Below, in pieces: positions 1 to 9,470 of a stretch of 64,000 bases of DNA. The position numbers and the translations under genes were made by a program. Source of the DNA: Mariniflexile sp044335535 (GTDB taxonomy: Bacteria > Bacteroidota > Bacteroidia > Flavobacteriales > Flavobacteriaceae); assembly GCF_044335535.1 (NCBI RefSeq), contig NZ_JBIQVZ010000006.1, positions 1 to 64,000 on the forward strand, read 5' to 3'. The notes below the pieces were generated by a model. The model had not been told where the DNA came from and made no database searches. It saw nothing but the letters and a program-made list of their open reading frames with translations. Position 1 is the first letter of the stretch. Every line of letters begins with the position of its first letter.

Positions 1-226
1 AAGAGATAGGAGATAAGAGATAGGAGATAAGAGATAAGAGACAATAAGAGAATCAAGGGTTTTATAAACCTTTGAGGTACAGAATATAAGAAGCTCAGAG
101 GCTCAGATACTCTGTAACTTTGAATCTCTGCAACTTTGAAACTTTGAAACTTTAGTACATAGTCATAATAACAGTTAAACTCATAAACAAATAAACCCAT
201 AAACTCATAACCCCATAAAACAGCCC
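1..226. repeat. Low-complexity leader with CATAAAC-type repeats
   Basis: No gene is seen here. Positions 1-55 are a purine-rich tandem of GAGATAG/AGATAAGA-like units. Positions about 61-215 carry a mixed repeat (AAGCTCAGAGGCTCAGATAC, then CAACTTTGAAACTTTGAAAC and CATAAACCCATAAACTCATAA-like heptads) that recurs at about 1417-1575 in front of the next gene. The heptad part ends directly before the start codon at 227, so it lies in the presumed 5' leader. Confidence 0.8.
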
Positions 227-1234
227 ATGGCAAGAAAAACTTTTTTTTGTGTAGATGCTCACACGTGCGGAAATCCTGTGCGTGTTATTGCTGGTGGCGG
301 TCCCAACCTTATTGGAAATACCATGAGTGAAAAACGCCAACATTTTCTTAAAGAATTCGATTGGATTCGTAAAGGATTGATGTTCGAACCGCGTGGGCAC
401 GACATGATGAGTGGCAGTATTTTATACCCGCCCCATCATCCTGAAAATGATTTTGCAATTCTATTCATAGAAACATCGGGGTGTTTGCCCATGTGCGGAC
501 ATGGAACCATAGGGACTATTACAATTGCTATTGAAGAAGGTCTAATTTCACCAAAAATACCTGGTAAAATAAAAATGGAAGCACCTGCTGGATTGGTAGA
601 AATTGAATACCAACAAACAGGTAAAAAAGTAGATTGGGTTAAATTAGTAAATGTAAAATCCTATTTAGCTGCCGAAAAATTAACAGTTGAGTGCCCAGAA
701 CTTGGAGAAATAAATTTCGATGTATCTTATGGGGGCAATTACTACGCTATTGTAGATCCACAAAAAAACTTCAGTGGAATACAGGATTTTACAGCAGGCA
801 AAATTGTACAATATTCGCAAGTAGTAAGAACACGTATAAACGAAAAATACCCTGATATGTTTATTCATCCAGAAAATGATACCATTCGGGATGTAAGCCA
901 TATGCTATGGACGGGAGATCCTATAGATCCAACATCGTCTGGAAGAAATGCTGTGTTTTATGGCGAAAAAGCTATAGACCGTTCACCTTGCGGAACAGGA
1001 ACTTCTGCAAGAATGGCACAATTACACGCCCAAGGGAAACTAAAATTAGGTGAGCCTTTTGTTCATGAAAGTTTTATAGGCAGTAAATTTATTGGTAAAG
1101 TTGAAGCAGAAACAACTTTAGACGGTAAAAATGCCATAATTCCAAGTATTCAAGGGTGGGCTCAAGTGACAGGTTACAATACTATTATTATTGACGACGA
1201 CGACCCTTATGCATACGGGTTTCAAGTTGTTTAA
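227..1234 (+). CDS. 4-hydroxyproline 2-epimerase (proline racemase family)
   Basis: This 335-residue protein belongs to the proline racemase/hydroxyproline epimerase family. It should interconvert trans-4-hydroxy-L-proline and cis-4-hydroxy-D-proline in the cytoplasm without a cofactor. Both catalytic cysteines are visible: C90 in MCGHGTIG and C255 in SPCGTGTSAR. The Cys/Cys pair separates racemases and epimerases from the Cys/Thr dehydratases. No signal peptide is seen. The next gene encodes a DadA-like FAD oxidase, the usual partner that oxidises D-hydroxyproline, and this is why hydroxyproline is preferred to proline as substrate. The start codon lies directly after a CATAAAC-repeat leader. 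Racemisation of proline cannot be excluded from sequence alone. Confidence 0.88.
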   Translation: MARKTFFCVDAHTCGNPVRVIAGGGPNLIGNTMSEKRQHFLKEFDWIRKGLMFEPRGHDMMSGSILYPPHHPENDFAILFIETSGCLPMCGHGTIGTITIAIEEGLISPKIPGKIKMEAPAGLVEIEYQQTGKKVDWVKLVNVKSYLAAEKLTVECPELGEINFDVSYGGNYYAIVDPQKNFSGIQDFTAGKIVQYSQVVRTRINEKYPDMFIHPENDTIRDVSHMLWTGDPIDPTSSGRNAVFYGEKAIDRSPCGTGTSARMAQLHAQGKLKLGEPFVHESFIGSKFIGKVEAETTLDGKNAIIPSIQGWAQVTGYNTIIIDDDDPYAYGFQVV

Positions 1235-1584
1235 GAAATTATATAAGGTTATGAGTTTATGAGTTTATGAGTTTATGAGGTTAGAAAGTTAAGAAATTAT
1301 AAAGTTAAAAGGTTATAAAGTTAAAAGAGAGTCAAGAAGCAAGAAGCAAGACACAAGAAACAAGACAAAGAGACAAAAGAAAATAGAAAATAGAGAATAG
1401 AAAACAGACAAAGGGCTTGGAAACCTCTGAGGCACAGAATATAAGAAGCTCAGAGGCTCAGATACTCTGAAACTTTGCAACTCTGAAACTTTGCAGCTTT
1501 GCAACTCTAGTCAATAATCATGATAACAGTTGTACACATAAACCAATAAACCCATAAACTAATAAACCCATAAACAAAAAAAAC
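1235..1584. repeat. Repeat-filled intergenic leader
   Basis: These 350 bases contain no gene. They hold GAGTTTAT repeats (about 1250-1280), purine-rich AAGAAGCAAG-like units (about 1325-1400) and a second copy of the leader found at 61-215. That second copy includes AAGCTCAGAGGCTCAGATAC, AACTTTG units and CATAAACC heptads running up to the ATG at 1585. Confidence 0.8.
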
Positions 1585-2829
1585 ATGAAAAAAGTAGTTA
1601 TAGTTGGTGGTGGCATTTCAGGTTTATGTAGTGCTTATTATTTAGTTAAGGAAGGACACTCTGTAACCGTTATAGATCAAAGCGATATAACTACTGGCGC
1701 TTCATTTATTAATGCAGGTTATTTAACACCTAGCCATTTTATTCCACTAGCGGCACCGGGTATTATTACCCAAGGATTAAAATGGATGCTAAATAGTTCG
1801 AGTCCCTTTTATATAAAACCACGTTTAGATTTCGATTTTTTTAAATGGGCATTATACTTTAGAAAATCAGCTACTAAACATCATGTCGAAAAATCCATTC
1901 CTATTTTAAAGGAATTAAATTTAAAAAGTCAGCATCTATTTGAAACCATGTTAACCTCATTGGATTTTGATTTTCATTACGAAAAAAAAGGTGTTTTAAT
2001 GGCATATAGTTCATCTAAAAACGAGGCAGAAGAGCACGAAATTGCAGAACGAGCTATTAAAGAAGGTTTAGATGTAACTTGTTTAAATAAAGAAGAATTA
2101 CACAAAATCCAACCCGTACTTTCAGATCATGTTATTGGAGCAATTCACTATAAATGTGATTCGCACATGACGCCGAATCATTTTATGCTTACCATGAAAA
2201 CATGGTTAGAAAATAATGGCGTTAGGTTTCATACCAACCAAATGGTTGAAGATTTCACCGTAAAAAGTAATAAAATAGTAGCGGTAAAAACCCCATATAC
2301 TAATTTTGAAGCAGATGAGTTTGTTTTGGCCATTGGAAGTTGGACATCAGCATTACTATCAAAATTAAAGCTAAATATCCCCATTCAAGGGGGAAAAGGT
2401 TATAGTATGGATGTACACAGACCAACGGGTATTACCATACCAACGATATTGATTGAAGCTAAAGCAGCCATAACACCCATGGATAATTTTACCCGATTTG
2501 CTGGAACTATGGAGTTTTCTGGGAATAATGCCATTGTTAGAAAAGAACGTGTTGAAGCTTTAGCAAATGCCGTAAAAACATTTTATAATGATATTGAAAT
2601 TAATGACGAAGAGAAGGCAAAAGCGACTTCAGGATTAAGACCTGTATCTCCAGACGGTTTGCCTTTTATTGGCAAGACAAGTAAATACACCAATCTAACC
2701 ATAGCAGCAGGGCATGCTATGATGGGTTGGAGCTTAGGAGCCATTACAGGGCAGCTTGTTGCAGAGTTAGTTGAGGACAAAAAACCTTCAGTAAATCTAA
2801 ATCCGCTTGCTCCAGAGCGTTTCAAATAA
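1585..2829 (+). CDS. FAD-dependent D-amino acid (D-hydroxyproline) oxidoreductase
   Basis: This 414-residue DadA/glycine-oxidase-type flavoprotein has an N-terminal Rossmann dinucleotide motif, GGGISG at residues 8-13. Its C-terminal region has the family pattern GLRPVSPDGLPFIG followed by GHAMMGWSLG, which closes over the FAD. In this context it most likely oxidises cis-4-hydroxy-D-proline to 1-pyrroline-4-hydroxy-2-carboxylate, the second step of hydroxyproline catabolism. The later enzymes (the pyrroline-hydroxycarboxylate deaminase and the 2-oxoglutarate semialdehyde dehydrogenase) are not in the window and may lie to the left. There is no signal peptide. General D-amino acid dehydrogenase activity is the alternative. 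Confidence 0.85.
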   Translation: MKKVVIVGGGISGLCSAYYLVKEGHSVTVIDQSDITTGASFINAGYLTPSHFIPLAAPGIITQGLKWMLNSSSPFYIKPRLDFDFFKWALYFRKSATKHHVEKSIPILKELNLKSQHLFETMLTSLDFDFHYEKKGVLMAYSSSKNEAEEHEIAERAIKEGLDVTCLNKEELHKIQPVLSDHVIGAIHYKCDSHMTPNHFMLTMKTWLENNGVRFHTNQMVEDFTVKSNKIVAVKTPYTNFEADEFVLAIGSWTSALLSKLKLNIPIQGGKGYSMDVHRPTGITIPTILIEAKAAITPMDNFTRFAGTMEFSGNNAIVRKERVEALANAVKTFYNDIEINDEEKAKATSGLRPVSPDGLPFIGKTSKYTNLTIAAGHAMMGWSLGAITGQLVAELVEDKKPSVNLNPLAPERFK

Positions 2830-2846
2830 ATATAAAACTAAAAAAA

Positions 2847-4058
2847 ATGAATAAATTCGGAATAGGTAGTTCGACTATAGAAGCAGAGTTAAATACTATA
2901 AAACCAGTTACACATGTAATAAAACCTATTCAAGAAGCAGAATACAGAAGCAGAATACAAAAAGCATGCGAACTTATGAAAGTACAAAATGCCCAAGCTA
3001 TGTACTTAAATGCAGGAACGAATTTACTTTACTTTACAGGAACACATTGGCATGCTAGTGAACGTATGGTGGGTGCTATTTTATTGCCTAATGGCGATTT
3101 ATATTACATCGCTCCTAACTTTGAAAAAGGCACCCTTTTAGATTTCATGGCCATAGAAGGCGAAATTCATTGTTGGGAAGAACATGAAAGTCCGTATCTG
3201 CTTTTAAACAATATACTTAAAGAAAACAACATATTAGAAGGCCATATTTTAATTGATGAAAGTGCGCCTTTCTTTGTTTATGAGGGTATTTCTAAAGCTA
3301 CAGGTTTAAGTATTGAAAACGCACATGCAGTAATTTCAGAATGTCGAATGATTAAATCTGAAGCAGAAATAGCCATTATTCAAGCCCTCATGGATATTAC
3401 TTTAGAAGTCCATAAAGCTACCGCAAGAATTTTAAAAGTAGGCATCACAACTAAAGACGTTGAAGATTTTATTAATGAAGCCCACAAACGTTATGGTATT
3501 ATCTCTGGTTCTTATTTCTGTATTGTTTTATTCGGAAAAGACGCCTCGTTTCCTCATGGCGTTAAAACCCCAAAACCACTGGAATTAAATGACATCGTTT
3601 TGGTAGATACAGGTTGTTCATTTCACGATTATATTTCAGACATTACCAGAACCTATATTTTTGGTGAGGCTAACAATTACCAACAAAAAATCTGGAACAT
3701 CGAAAAAGAAGCGCAATTAGCTGCTTTTACTGCGTCACAAATAGGGCATATCTGTGGTGATGTAGATCTGGCTGCTAGAGAAAAAATAGCATCTTATGGT
3801 CTTGGACCAGATTATAATCTTCCAGGATTACCACATCGAACAGGTCATGGCATAGGTTTGGATATTCATGAGAATCCCTATATCTTAAAAGGAAATAAAA
3901 CCCTATTAAAACCAGGTATGTGTTACAGTGTTGAACCCATGATTTGTGTGCCATCCGAATTTGGTATTCGTTTGGAAGACCACATTTACATGACTAAAGA
4001 TGGACCAAAATGGTTTACCGAACCAGCGCATTCTATCGAAAATCCATTTGGTAATTGA
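2847..4058 (+). CDS. M24 family Xaa-Pro aminopeptidase-like metallopeptidase
   Basis: This 403-residue cytoplasmic pita-bread-fold peptidase starts 17 bases after the oxidase stop, so it is probably co-transcribed. The N-terminal creatinase-like domain spans roughly residues 30-165 and the catalytic domain 170-400. All five metal ligands can be seen: D254 and D265 (VDTGCSFHDYISDITR), the His in RTGHGIGL, the Glu in SVEP and the Glu in RLEDH. The family removes residues preceding proline or splits Xaa-Pro dipeptides. Next to hydroxyproline catabolic genes, a natural role is release of free (hydroxy)proline from imported peptides. Exact peptide preference cannot be read from sequence. Confidence 0.88.
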   Translation: MNKFGIGSSTIEAELNTIKPVTHVIKPIQEAEYRSRIQKACELMKVQNAQAMYLNAGTNLLYFTGTHWHASERMVGAILLPNGDLYYIAPNFEKGTLLDFMAIEGEIHCWEEHESPYLLLNNILKENNILEGHILIDESAPFFVYEGISKATGLSIENAHAVISECRMIKSEAEIAIIQALMDITLEVHKATARILKVGITTKDVEDFINEAHKRYGIISGSYFCIVLFGKDASFPHGVKTPKPLELNDIVLVDTGCSFHDYISDITRTYIFGEANNYQQKIWNIEKEAQLAAFTASQIGHICGDVDLAAREKIASYGLGPDYNLPGLPHRTGHGIGLDIHENPYILKGNKTLLKPGMCYSVEPMICVPSEFGIRLEDHIYMTKDGPKWFTEPAHSIENPFGN

Positions 4059-4230
4059 ATCTTTGATTTCGGATTGAATTTTTTAGATTAAAGTTTTAAA
4101 GGAGGTTTGTATTAAAATTACACATAATCACACGTTAATATGCTGTTAAGGGTAATATACTATTACTTTCGGCTAACTTTAAACCATAACTGTTTGTAGG
4201 TAATATTTATTTTTATAAATAAAAGATAGA
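4059..4230. other. AT-rich intergenic segment
   Basis: No gene is seen between the M24 peptidase stop and the short open frame at 4231. The segment is AT-rich, with TTAATATGCTGTTAAGG at about 4136, and it presumably holds part of the promoter region for GH127. Confidence 0.5.
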
Positions 4231-4371
4231 ATGGGACACTCCTCTGGAGGTGCCTTTGGGGAGCGTAAACGAAAAGACTTTTTTGTAAAACATTTATTAA
4301 ATGTAACACCACCTACATGGAACGAAATTTATAATGAGGACACGTTCAAAAAAAACATAAATTATGAATAA
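4231..4371 (+). pseudogene. Short frame resembling the C-terminus of an S9 (prolyl oligopeptidase-type) peptidase
   Basis: A 46-codon open frame begins with MGHSSGGAFGERKRKDFF and continues VKHLLNVTPPTWNEIY. I recognise, from memory only, a likeness to the end of S9/dipeptidyl-peptidase-type alpha/beta hydrolases, where a catalytic-His glycine motif is followed by an R-rich stretch, DFFV..HLLGV and PP. An in-frame stop lies 13 bases upstream (TAA at 4216), and no preceding coding sequence is seen, so a remnant is more likely than a functional gene. A peptidase relic would suit the locus. It could also be a chance open frame. Confidence 0.3.
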
Positions 4372-4466
4372 ACAAGTTAAAAAAAGAACCTTCAAGTCCT
4401 AGAAGCTCATAAACCCATAAACCCATAAACTCATAAACTAAAAACAACAACAACAACAACAAACAC
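4372..4466. repeat. CATAAAC heptads and CAA tandem repeat before GH127
   Basis: The stretch from about 4400 to 4465 consists of CATAAACCCATAAACCCATA-like heptads followed by AACAACAACAACAACAAC, and it ends right before the ATG at 4467. It matches the type of leader in front of the genes at 227 and 1585. Confidence 0.7.
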
Positions 4467-7400
4467 ATGAAAATCCATAAAGTCTTCATTTACACAATAC
4501 TCACTGTTTTACCTGTGATGACAACAAATTTACAGGCACAAAATGGAGATCAAATTCTAGACGGTATTGGAGAAACAGGATTAATTGCTCGCTATTTGTT
4601 TGATGGTGATGCGAAGGATTGGTCACGAAACAATCTACATGGCACGCTAAATAATTCGAAAGCTAAGTTTATTGATGACGACCTGTTTGGTACAGTACTT
4701 TCTTTGCCAGCAGATAATAAAGCTTTTGTTACTTTACCAGGAGAAGCAGTCACTGGAGAAGAATCACTTAGTATAACAGGATGGATTTACTTGCTCTCTG
4801 ATCGTCAGGGGCAATATTTTTTTGATTTTGGAAAAAACACCAAGTCCCATTTTTTTTTCACTCCCATGGGAACTACCGAAAAACAAGGATATCAGGCAGG
4901 AATCATTACTGAAGCAGGGGAGTACTATACAGAGTCATCAGATATAGAAGCTAGTAAATGGAATCATCTAGCGGTGGTTATCAATGTGCCTTCAAAATCC
5001 ATAAGCACGTATGTTAATGGTAAACTCGTAAGTGAAACCAAAAACGTAGAACTGGATTTAGAACACGTATTTGATAACGATTCTAGCAACAAGAATATGC
5101 TCTATATAGGGAAATCTCTTTTATCTGACAACGCTTATCTCCATGCCAAATTACATGATTTTAGAATCTATCGAATCCCTTTGGGTGAAAAACAAATTGC
5201 CAGAATTCATCATAATTCTTTGAGCGGTGAAGAGACGGTTGTAAATGAAATGAAAGATGTTGCAGACGATCTGCCTATGTTTTCCAAAACAAGCCCCCAA
5301 CTTTATAACGAGTACGTGTCCAGTGTACCAAACGTTGAAATAGAAACAGTAGTAGGGTATCTTCCCCGCTTACCGCGCTACGTAAAAGGCGTTTATCGCA
5401 ATGGAATGGAAGGTCCAAACGTACGCGTGCTATGGCCAGCACCAAAAGATAACAGTAACGTACGCACAGCAGGTCAATATACCATAACAGGAAGTATCGC
5501 CGGTACAGACTTAAAGCCCAAAGCAATTATAACAGTAAAAGAGGTCAAGGAAAATGCGACGCCAACCCGAAAACTAGAAGTTTTTAATCTGGATGAAGTA
5601 TCGTTAAACCCAGATCCTCATGGACATAACACAAAGTTCATTGAGAACCGTAATAAGTTCATAACCACCCTTGCCAAAACAAACCCAGACGATTTCCTAT
5701 ATATGTTTCGCAATGCTTTTGGACAGGAACAACCTCAAGGAGCAGAACCGTTAGGGGTGTGGGACACTCAGGAAACCAAATTACGAGGTCATGCCACGGG
5801 ACATTATCTAACTGCTATTGCACAGGCTTATGCTAGCACAGGTTATGATAAGGCACTCCAAGCTAATTTTGCTAATAAGATGGAAACCATGGTCAATACG
5901 CTGTATGGGTTATCGCAAATGTCTGGGCAACCACGGGAAACGAGAGGAGAACACGTATCAGATCCAACCGCTGTACCAATAGGGGTAGGGAAAACAAACT
6001 ACGACTCAGATTTGAGTATAGACGGTATTCGTACCGATTATTGGAATTGGGGCAAGGGGTTCATTAGTGCCTATCCACCAGACCAATTCATTATGCTAGA
6101 AAATGGCGCTACCTATGGCGGGCAGAAAACCCAAGTTTGGGCACCCTACTATACACTACATAAAATCCTTGCAGGATTGATGGATATATACGAAGTCAGT
6201 GATAATAAAAAAGCCCTTGAAATAGCTAAAGGAATGGGTGACTGGGTACATGCCCGTTTGAGTCAGTTGCCAACCGAAACACTTATCAGTATGTGGAACA
6301 GGTATATAGCTGGAGAATTTGGCGGTATAAATGAAGCCATGGCGCGACTGTCTCGAATAACGAATGAGCACCGTTACCTAGAAGTTGCACAATTATTCGA
6401 TAACATCAACATGTTTTTTGGTGACGCTGAACATTCTCATGGATTAGCGAGGAATGTAGATACCTTCCGTGGGTTACATGCCAATCAACACATTCCTCAA
6501 ATTATGGGAGCACTCGAAACATATCGTGATTCCAATACCCCAGACTATTACCGTATAGCCGATAATTTCTGGTACAAAACTACCAATGATTATATGTACA
6601 GTATTGGAGGCGTTGCAGGAGCGCGCAATCCTGCCAATGCGGAATGTTTTACCAGCCAGCCAGCAACAATCTATGAAAATGGTTTGTCCGCCGGTGGGCA
6701 GAATGAAACCTGTGCGACCTACAACATGCTTAAGCTAACCAGAAATTTATTTCTTTATGAACAACGTGCCGAACTCATGGATTATTATGAACGCGGTCTT
6801 TATAACCATATCCTAGCCTCAGTCGCAGAAGATAGCCCTGCAAATACATATCATGTACCGTTGAGACCTGGCTCCATAAAACATTTTGGCAATGCGGACA
6901 TGAAAGGATTCACTTGCTGTAACGGTACGGCCATAGAAAGCAGTACGAAACTTCAGAATTCAATTTATTTTAAAAGCATGGATAACCATGCACTTTATGT
7001 CAATCTGTATGTGCCTTCAACATTAAAATGGAAAGAAAAGCATGTGATTATAGAGCAAACGACTGCGTTCCCAAATGAAGACCATACGAAGTTAACCATT
7101 AAAGGAGGAGGGAAGTTCGATATTAATGTCCGCGTACCGCATTGGGCAACCCAAGGATTTTCCGTAAAGATAAATGGCAAAAAAGAAAAAGTGGATGCCA
7201 CACCGGGAAGCTATCTTAAATTAAGCCGTAAATGGAAAAATGGAGATACCATAGAACTGCACATGCCCTTTCAATTTCATTTAGACCCCATAATGGACCA
7301 ACAAAATATAGCGAGCTTATTTTATGGTCCCATTTTACTGACAGCACAGGAGTCCGAACCACGGAAAGACTGGCGTAAAGTAACTTTGGACGCTCAGGAT

Positions 7401-7523
7401 ATTAGCAAGTCCATAGAAGGAAATCCGAAGACTTTGGAATTTAATATAGGCGGCACTGTTTTTAAACCTTTTTATGAAACTTATGGGCGGCATTCGGTTT
7501 ATCTAGACATTACCCTAAAATAA
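4467..7523 (+). CDS. Secreted GH127 beta-L-arabinofuranosidase with N-terminal LamG domain
   Basis: This 1018-residue exported enzyme has a signal peptide (residues 1-25, ending LQAQ), a LamG/concanavalin-like domain at about 35-240, and a GH127 (alpha/alpha)6-barrel catalytic region from about 370 to the end. The GH127 zinc-thiolate site is complete: E747 and C749 in NETCATYNML, and C817-C818 in FTCCNGTA. In characterised GH127 enzymes this Cys3Glu site binds zinc, and the first cysteine of the CC pair is the nucleophile. Family members release L-arabinose from beta-L-arabinofuranosides, notably those linked to hydroxyproline in extensin-type glycoproteins. This fits the hydroxyproline genes just upstream. 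By eye the gene looks richer in G+C than its neighbours. The exact linkage preference is inferred. Confidence 0.87.
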   Translation: MKIHKVFIYTILTVLPVMTTNLQAQNGDQILDGIGETGLIARYLFDGDAKDWSRNNLHGTLNNSKAKFIDDDLFGTVLSLPADNKAFVTLPGEAVTGEESLSITGWIYLLSDRQGQYFFDFGKNTKSHFFFTPMGTTEKQGYQAGIITEAGEYYTESSDIEASKWNHLAVVINVPSKSISTYVNGKLVSETKNVELDLEHVFDNDSSNKNMLYIGKSLLSDNAYLHAKLHDFRIYRIPLGEKQIARIHHNSLSGEETVVNEMKDVADDLPMFSKTSPQLYNEYVSSVPNVEIETVVGYLPRLPRYVKGVYRNGMEGPNVRVLWPAPKDNSNVRTAGQYTITGSIAGTDLKPKAIITVKEVKENATPTRKLEVFNLDEVSLNPDPHGHNTKFIENRNKFITTLAKTNPDDFLYMFRNAFGQEQPQGAEPLGVWDTQETKLRGHATGHYLTAIAQAYASTGYDKALQANFANKMETMVNTLYGLSQMSGQPRETRGEHVSDPTAVPIGVGKTNYDSDLSIDGIRTDYWNWGKGFISAYPPDQFIMLENGATYGGQKTQVWAPYYTLHKILAGLMDIYEVSDNKKALEIAKGMGDWVHARLSQLPTETLISMWNRYIAGEFGGINEAMARLSRITNEHRYLEVAQLFDNINMFFGDAEHSHGLARNVDTFRGLHANQHIPQIMGALETYRDSNTPDYYRIADNFWYKTTNDYMYSIGGVAGARNPANAECFTSQPATIYENGLSAGGQNETCATYNMLKLTRNLFLYEQRAELMDYYERGLYNHILASVAEDSPANTYHVPLRPGSIKHFGNADMKGFTCCNGTAIESSTKLQNSIYFKSMDNHALYVNLYVPSTLKWKEKHVIIEQTTAFPNEDHTKLTIKGGGKFDINVRVPHWATQGFSVKINGKKEKVDATPGSYLKLSRKWKNGDTIELHMPFQFHLDPIMDQQNIASLFYGPILLTAQESEPRKDWRKVTLDAQDISKSIEGNPKTLEFNIGGTVFKPFYETYGRHSVYLDITLK

Positions 7524-7530
7524 TTCAACC

Positions 7531-9237
7531 ATGAACTATAAAATTTTAAAAACATACCATTTCTTAATTATATTCTTTCTAACCATGATGGTAACTGCAC
7601 AAAGCAACCTTATAGATTTGGTAAATGCATATACTGCCGATAAACGTGCTTTAAATAAGTTTTATACCTATAGTGAATCTGAAGAATACTATCAGCGGTT
7701 TATGACCTTATATGCTAACTGGCAAAATAAAATAGAGGCCTTGGATTTTGATGCTTTAACCCAACAGGAAAAAGTAGATTACCTCCTTTTAAAGAACTTA
7801 ATCAAAAAAGAAACTTACTTTTTTAATTTAGAATATACAGCGTTTAAAGAGGTGGCTTCCGTATCGGATTTTGCTAAAGATATCCTTCCTTTCATTAAAG
7901 AAAGAAGGCGGGGTGAAAAACCAGATGCCCAGGCACTGGCAAAAATATTACACGATGCCAGTTCAAAAATAGATATTGAAATAAAGACACTTAAAGAACA
8001 GCCTTTTAAGGATTGGCTAATGGCAGAAAAGGCTTCTAAAGTAATCGTGTCTTTCCAGAAATCATTAGAAGAAGCCTATTCTTTTTATTGCGGTTACGAC
8101 CCTAGTTTTACCTGGTGGGTTGAAAAACCATTCGAGCACATGTCCGCTAAACTTTCTGAATATGCTAATTTACTTAAAGAAAACTACTCTAAAACCAGTA
8201 TAAAAGACGATGGTAGTGGGATTATCGGAAAACCAATTGGAAGAGAAGCGCTCATTGAAAGTTTAAATTTTGAATTTATTCCGTATACACCAGAACAAAT
8301 GATTAAAACTGCCGAAAATCAGTTTAACTGGTGCAAGGAGGAAATGATAAAAGCATCGAAAGACTTGGGCTATGGAACCGACTGGAAAGCCGCCTTGGAG
8401 CATGTGAAAAACACCTATGTGCCTGCTGGCGAACAACCTCAAGTTATCACAGACCTTTATAATCAATCTGTCGATTTTATTGAAGAACGCGATTTGATAA
8501 CATTTCCGGAATTGGCAAAGGAAACTTGGGGCATGATTATGATGACACCAGAGCGTCAAAAAGTAAATCCATTCTTTACAGGTGGTTGGGAAATTAGTAT
8601 TTCTTACCCTACCCAAGATATGAGTGAGGCCGATAAGTTAATGAGCATGCGTGGAAACAACCCTAATTTTTCCAGAGCGACTGTGCAACATGAATTATTG
8701 CCGGGACACAATCTTCAATTTTTTATGAATGCCCGCCATAAAAGTTACCGCAATGCATTCGACACCCCTTTTTGGATGGAAGGATGGGCACTCTATTGGG
8801 AGATAAACTTATGGAATAAAGAATTCCCTCAAACACCTGAACAAAAATTAGGAATGCTGTTTTGGCGAATCCATAGATGTGCACGCATTATTTTCTCTTT
8901 AAAATATCATTTAGGGGAACTTACACCCCAACAGTGTATTGATATGCTTGTAAACGAAGTTGGTCACGAATATGCAAATGCCGATGCAGAAGTAAGACGT
9001 TCTTTTGCTACAAGCTATACACCACCATTATATCAAATGGCCTATATGACGGGAGGTTTGCAATTTTATGCCTTACGGAATGAAATGTTGGAAAAAGGGT
9101 GGACAGAAAAACAATTTCACGATCGTGTTTTACAAGAAAATATGATGCCCATAGAGCTTCTAAGAAGTCTGATACAAGACTTACCATTAAAGAAAAACCA
9201 TAAAACGAATTGGAAATTCTCAACGGAATTCAAATAA
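7531..9237 (+). CDS. Exported DUF885 family metallopeptidase-like protein
   Basis: This 568-residue protein has an N-terminal signal peptide (cleavage near VTAQ, residue 24) and starts 7 bases after GH127, so it is almost surely in the same operon. It belongs to the DUF885 family, which is related to gluzincin metallopeptidases. The metal-binding signature is HELLPGH, with a downstream Glu in MEGWALYWE that is a plausible third ligand. A role in cutting deglycosylated hydroxyproline-rich peptides in the periplasm is an inference from position. The family has few characterised members, and the substrate is unknown. Confidence 0.72.
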   Translation: MNYKILKTYHFLIIFFLTMMVTAQSNLIDLVNAYTADKRALNKFYTYSESEEYYQRFMTLYANWQNKIEALDFDALTQQEKVDYLLLKNLIKKETYFFNLEYTAFKEVASVSDFAKDILPFIKERRRGEKPDAQALAKILHDASSKIDIEIKTLKEQPFKDWLMAEKASKVIVSFQKSLEEAYSFYCGYDPSFTWWVEKPFEHMSAKLSEYANLLKENYSKTSIKDDGSGIIGKPIGREALIESLNFEFIPYTPEQMIKTAENQFNWCKEEMIKASKDLGYGTDWKAALEHVKNTYVPAGEQPQVITDLYNQSVDFIEERDLITFPELAKETWGMIMMTPERQKVNPFFTGGWEISISYPTQDMSEADKLMSMRGNNPNFSRATVQHELLPGHNLQFFMNARHKSYRNAFDTPFWMEGWALYWEINLWNKEFPQTPEQKLGMLFWRIHRCARIIFSLKYHLGELTPQQCIDMLVNEVGHEYANADAEVRRSFATSYTPPLYQMAYMTGGLQFYALRNEMLEKGWTEKQFHDRVLQENMMPIELLRSLIQDLPLKKNHKTNWKFSTEFK

Positions 9238-9470
9238 AAAACTTTTAATACATGACAAAAATCCAAATATATTCAGATGTCAGTCTAAGGTGTCATTTTT
9301 ATTCTAAAAAGAGCAATGTAAAATGACCTTTAGTTTGTCAGACTGAGCTTGTCGAAGTCTTGTCGAAGTCCTAGTTTTAAAAGTCAAAAACATTAGAAGT
9401 ATTGCTTTTAATAGCATTTCGACTTTTCTGTTATGTACTAATATTAAAAAAGTATTAAATATAAAAAATA
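9238..9470. repeat. Intergenic dispersed element with TCAGTCT/TCGAAGT palindromes
   Basis: No gene is seen. The segment starts with AAAAACTTTTAATACAT and CAAATATATTCAGATGTCAG, and it includes the arm pair AAGGTGTCATTTT and AAAATGACCTTT, GTCAGACTGAGC, and a tail with AGCATTTCGAC. The same head and tail recur at about 42846-42985 after the GHL10-like gene, so this is a dispersed repeat and not a gene-specific leader. Confidence 0.6.
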
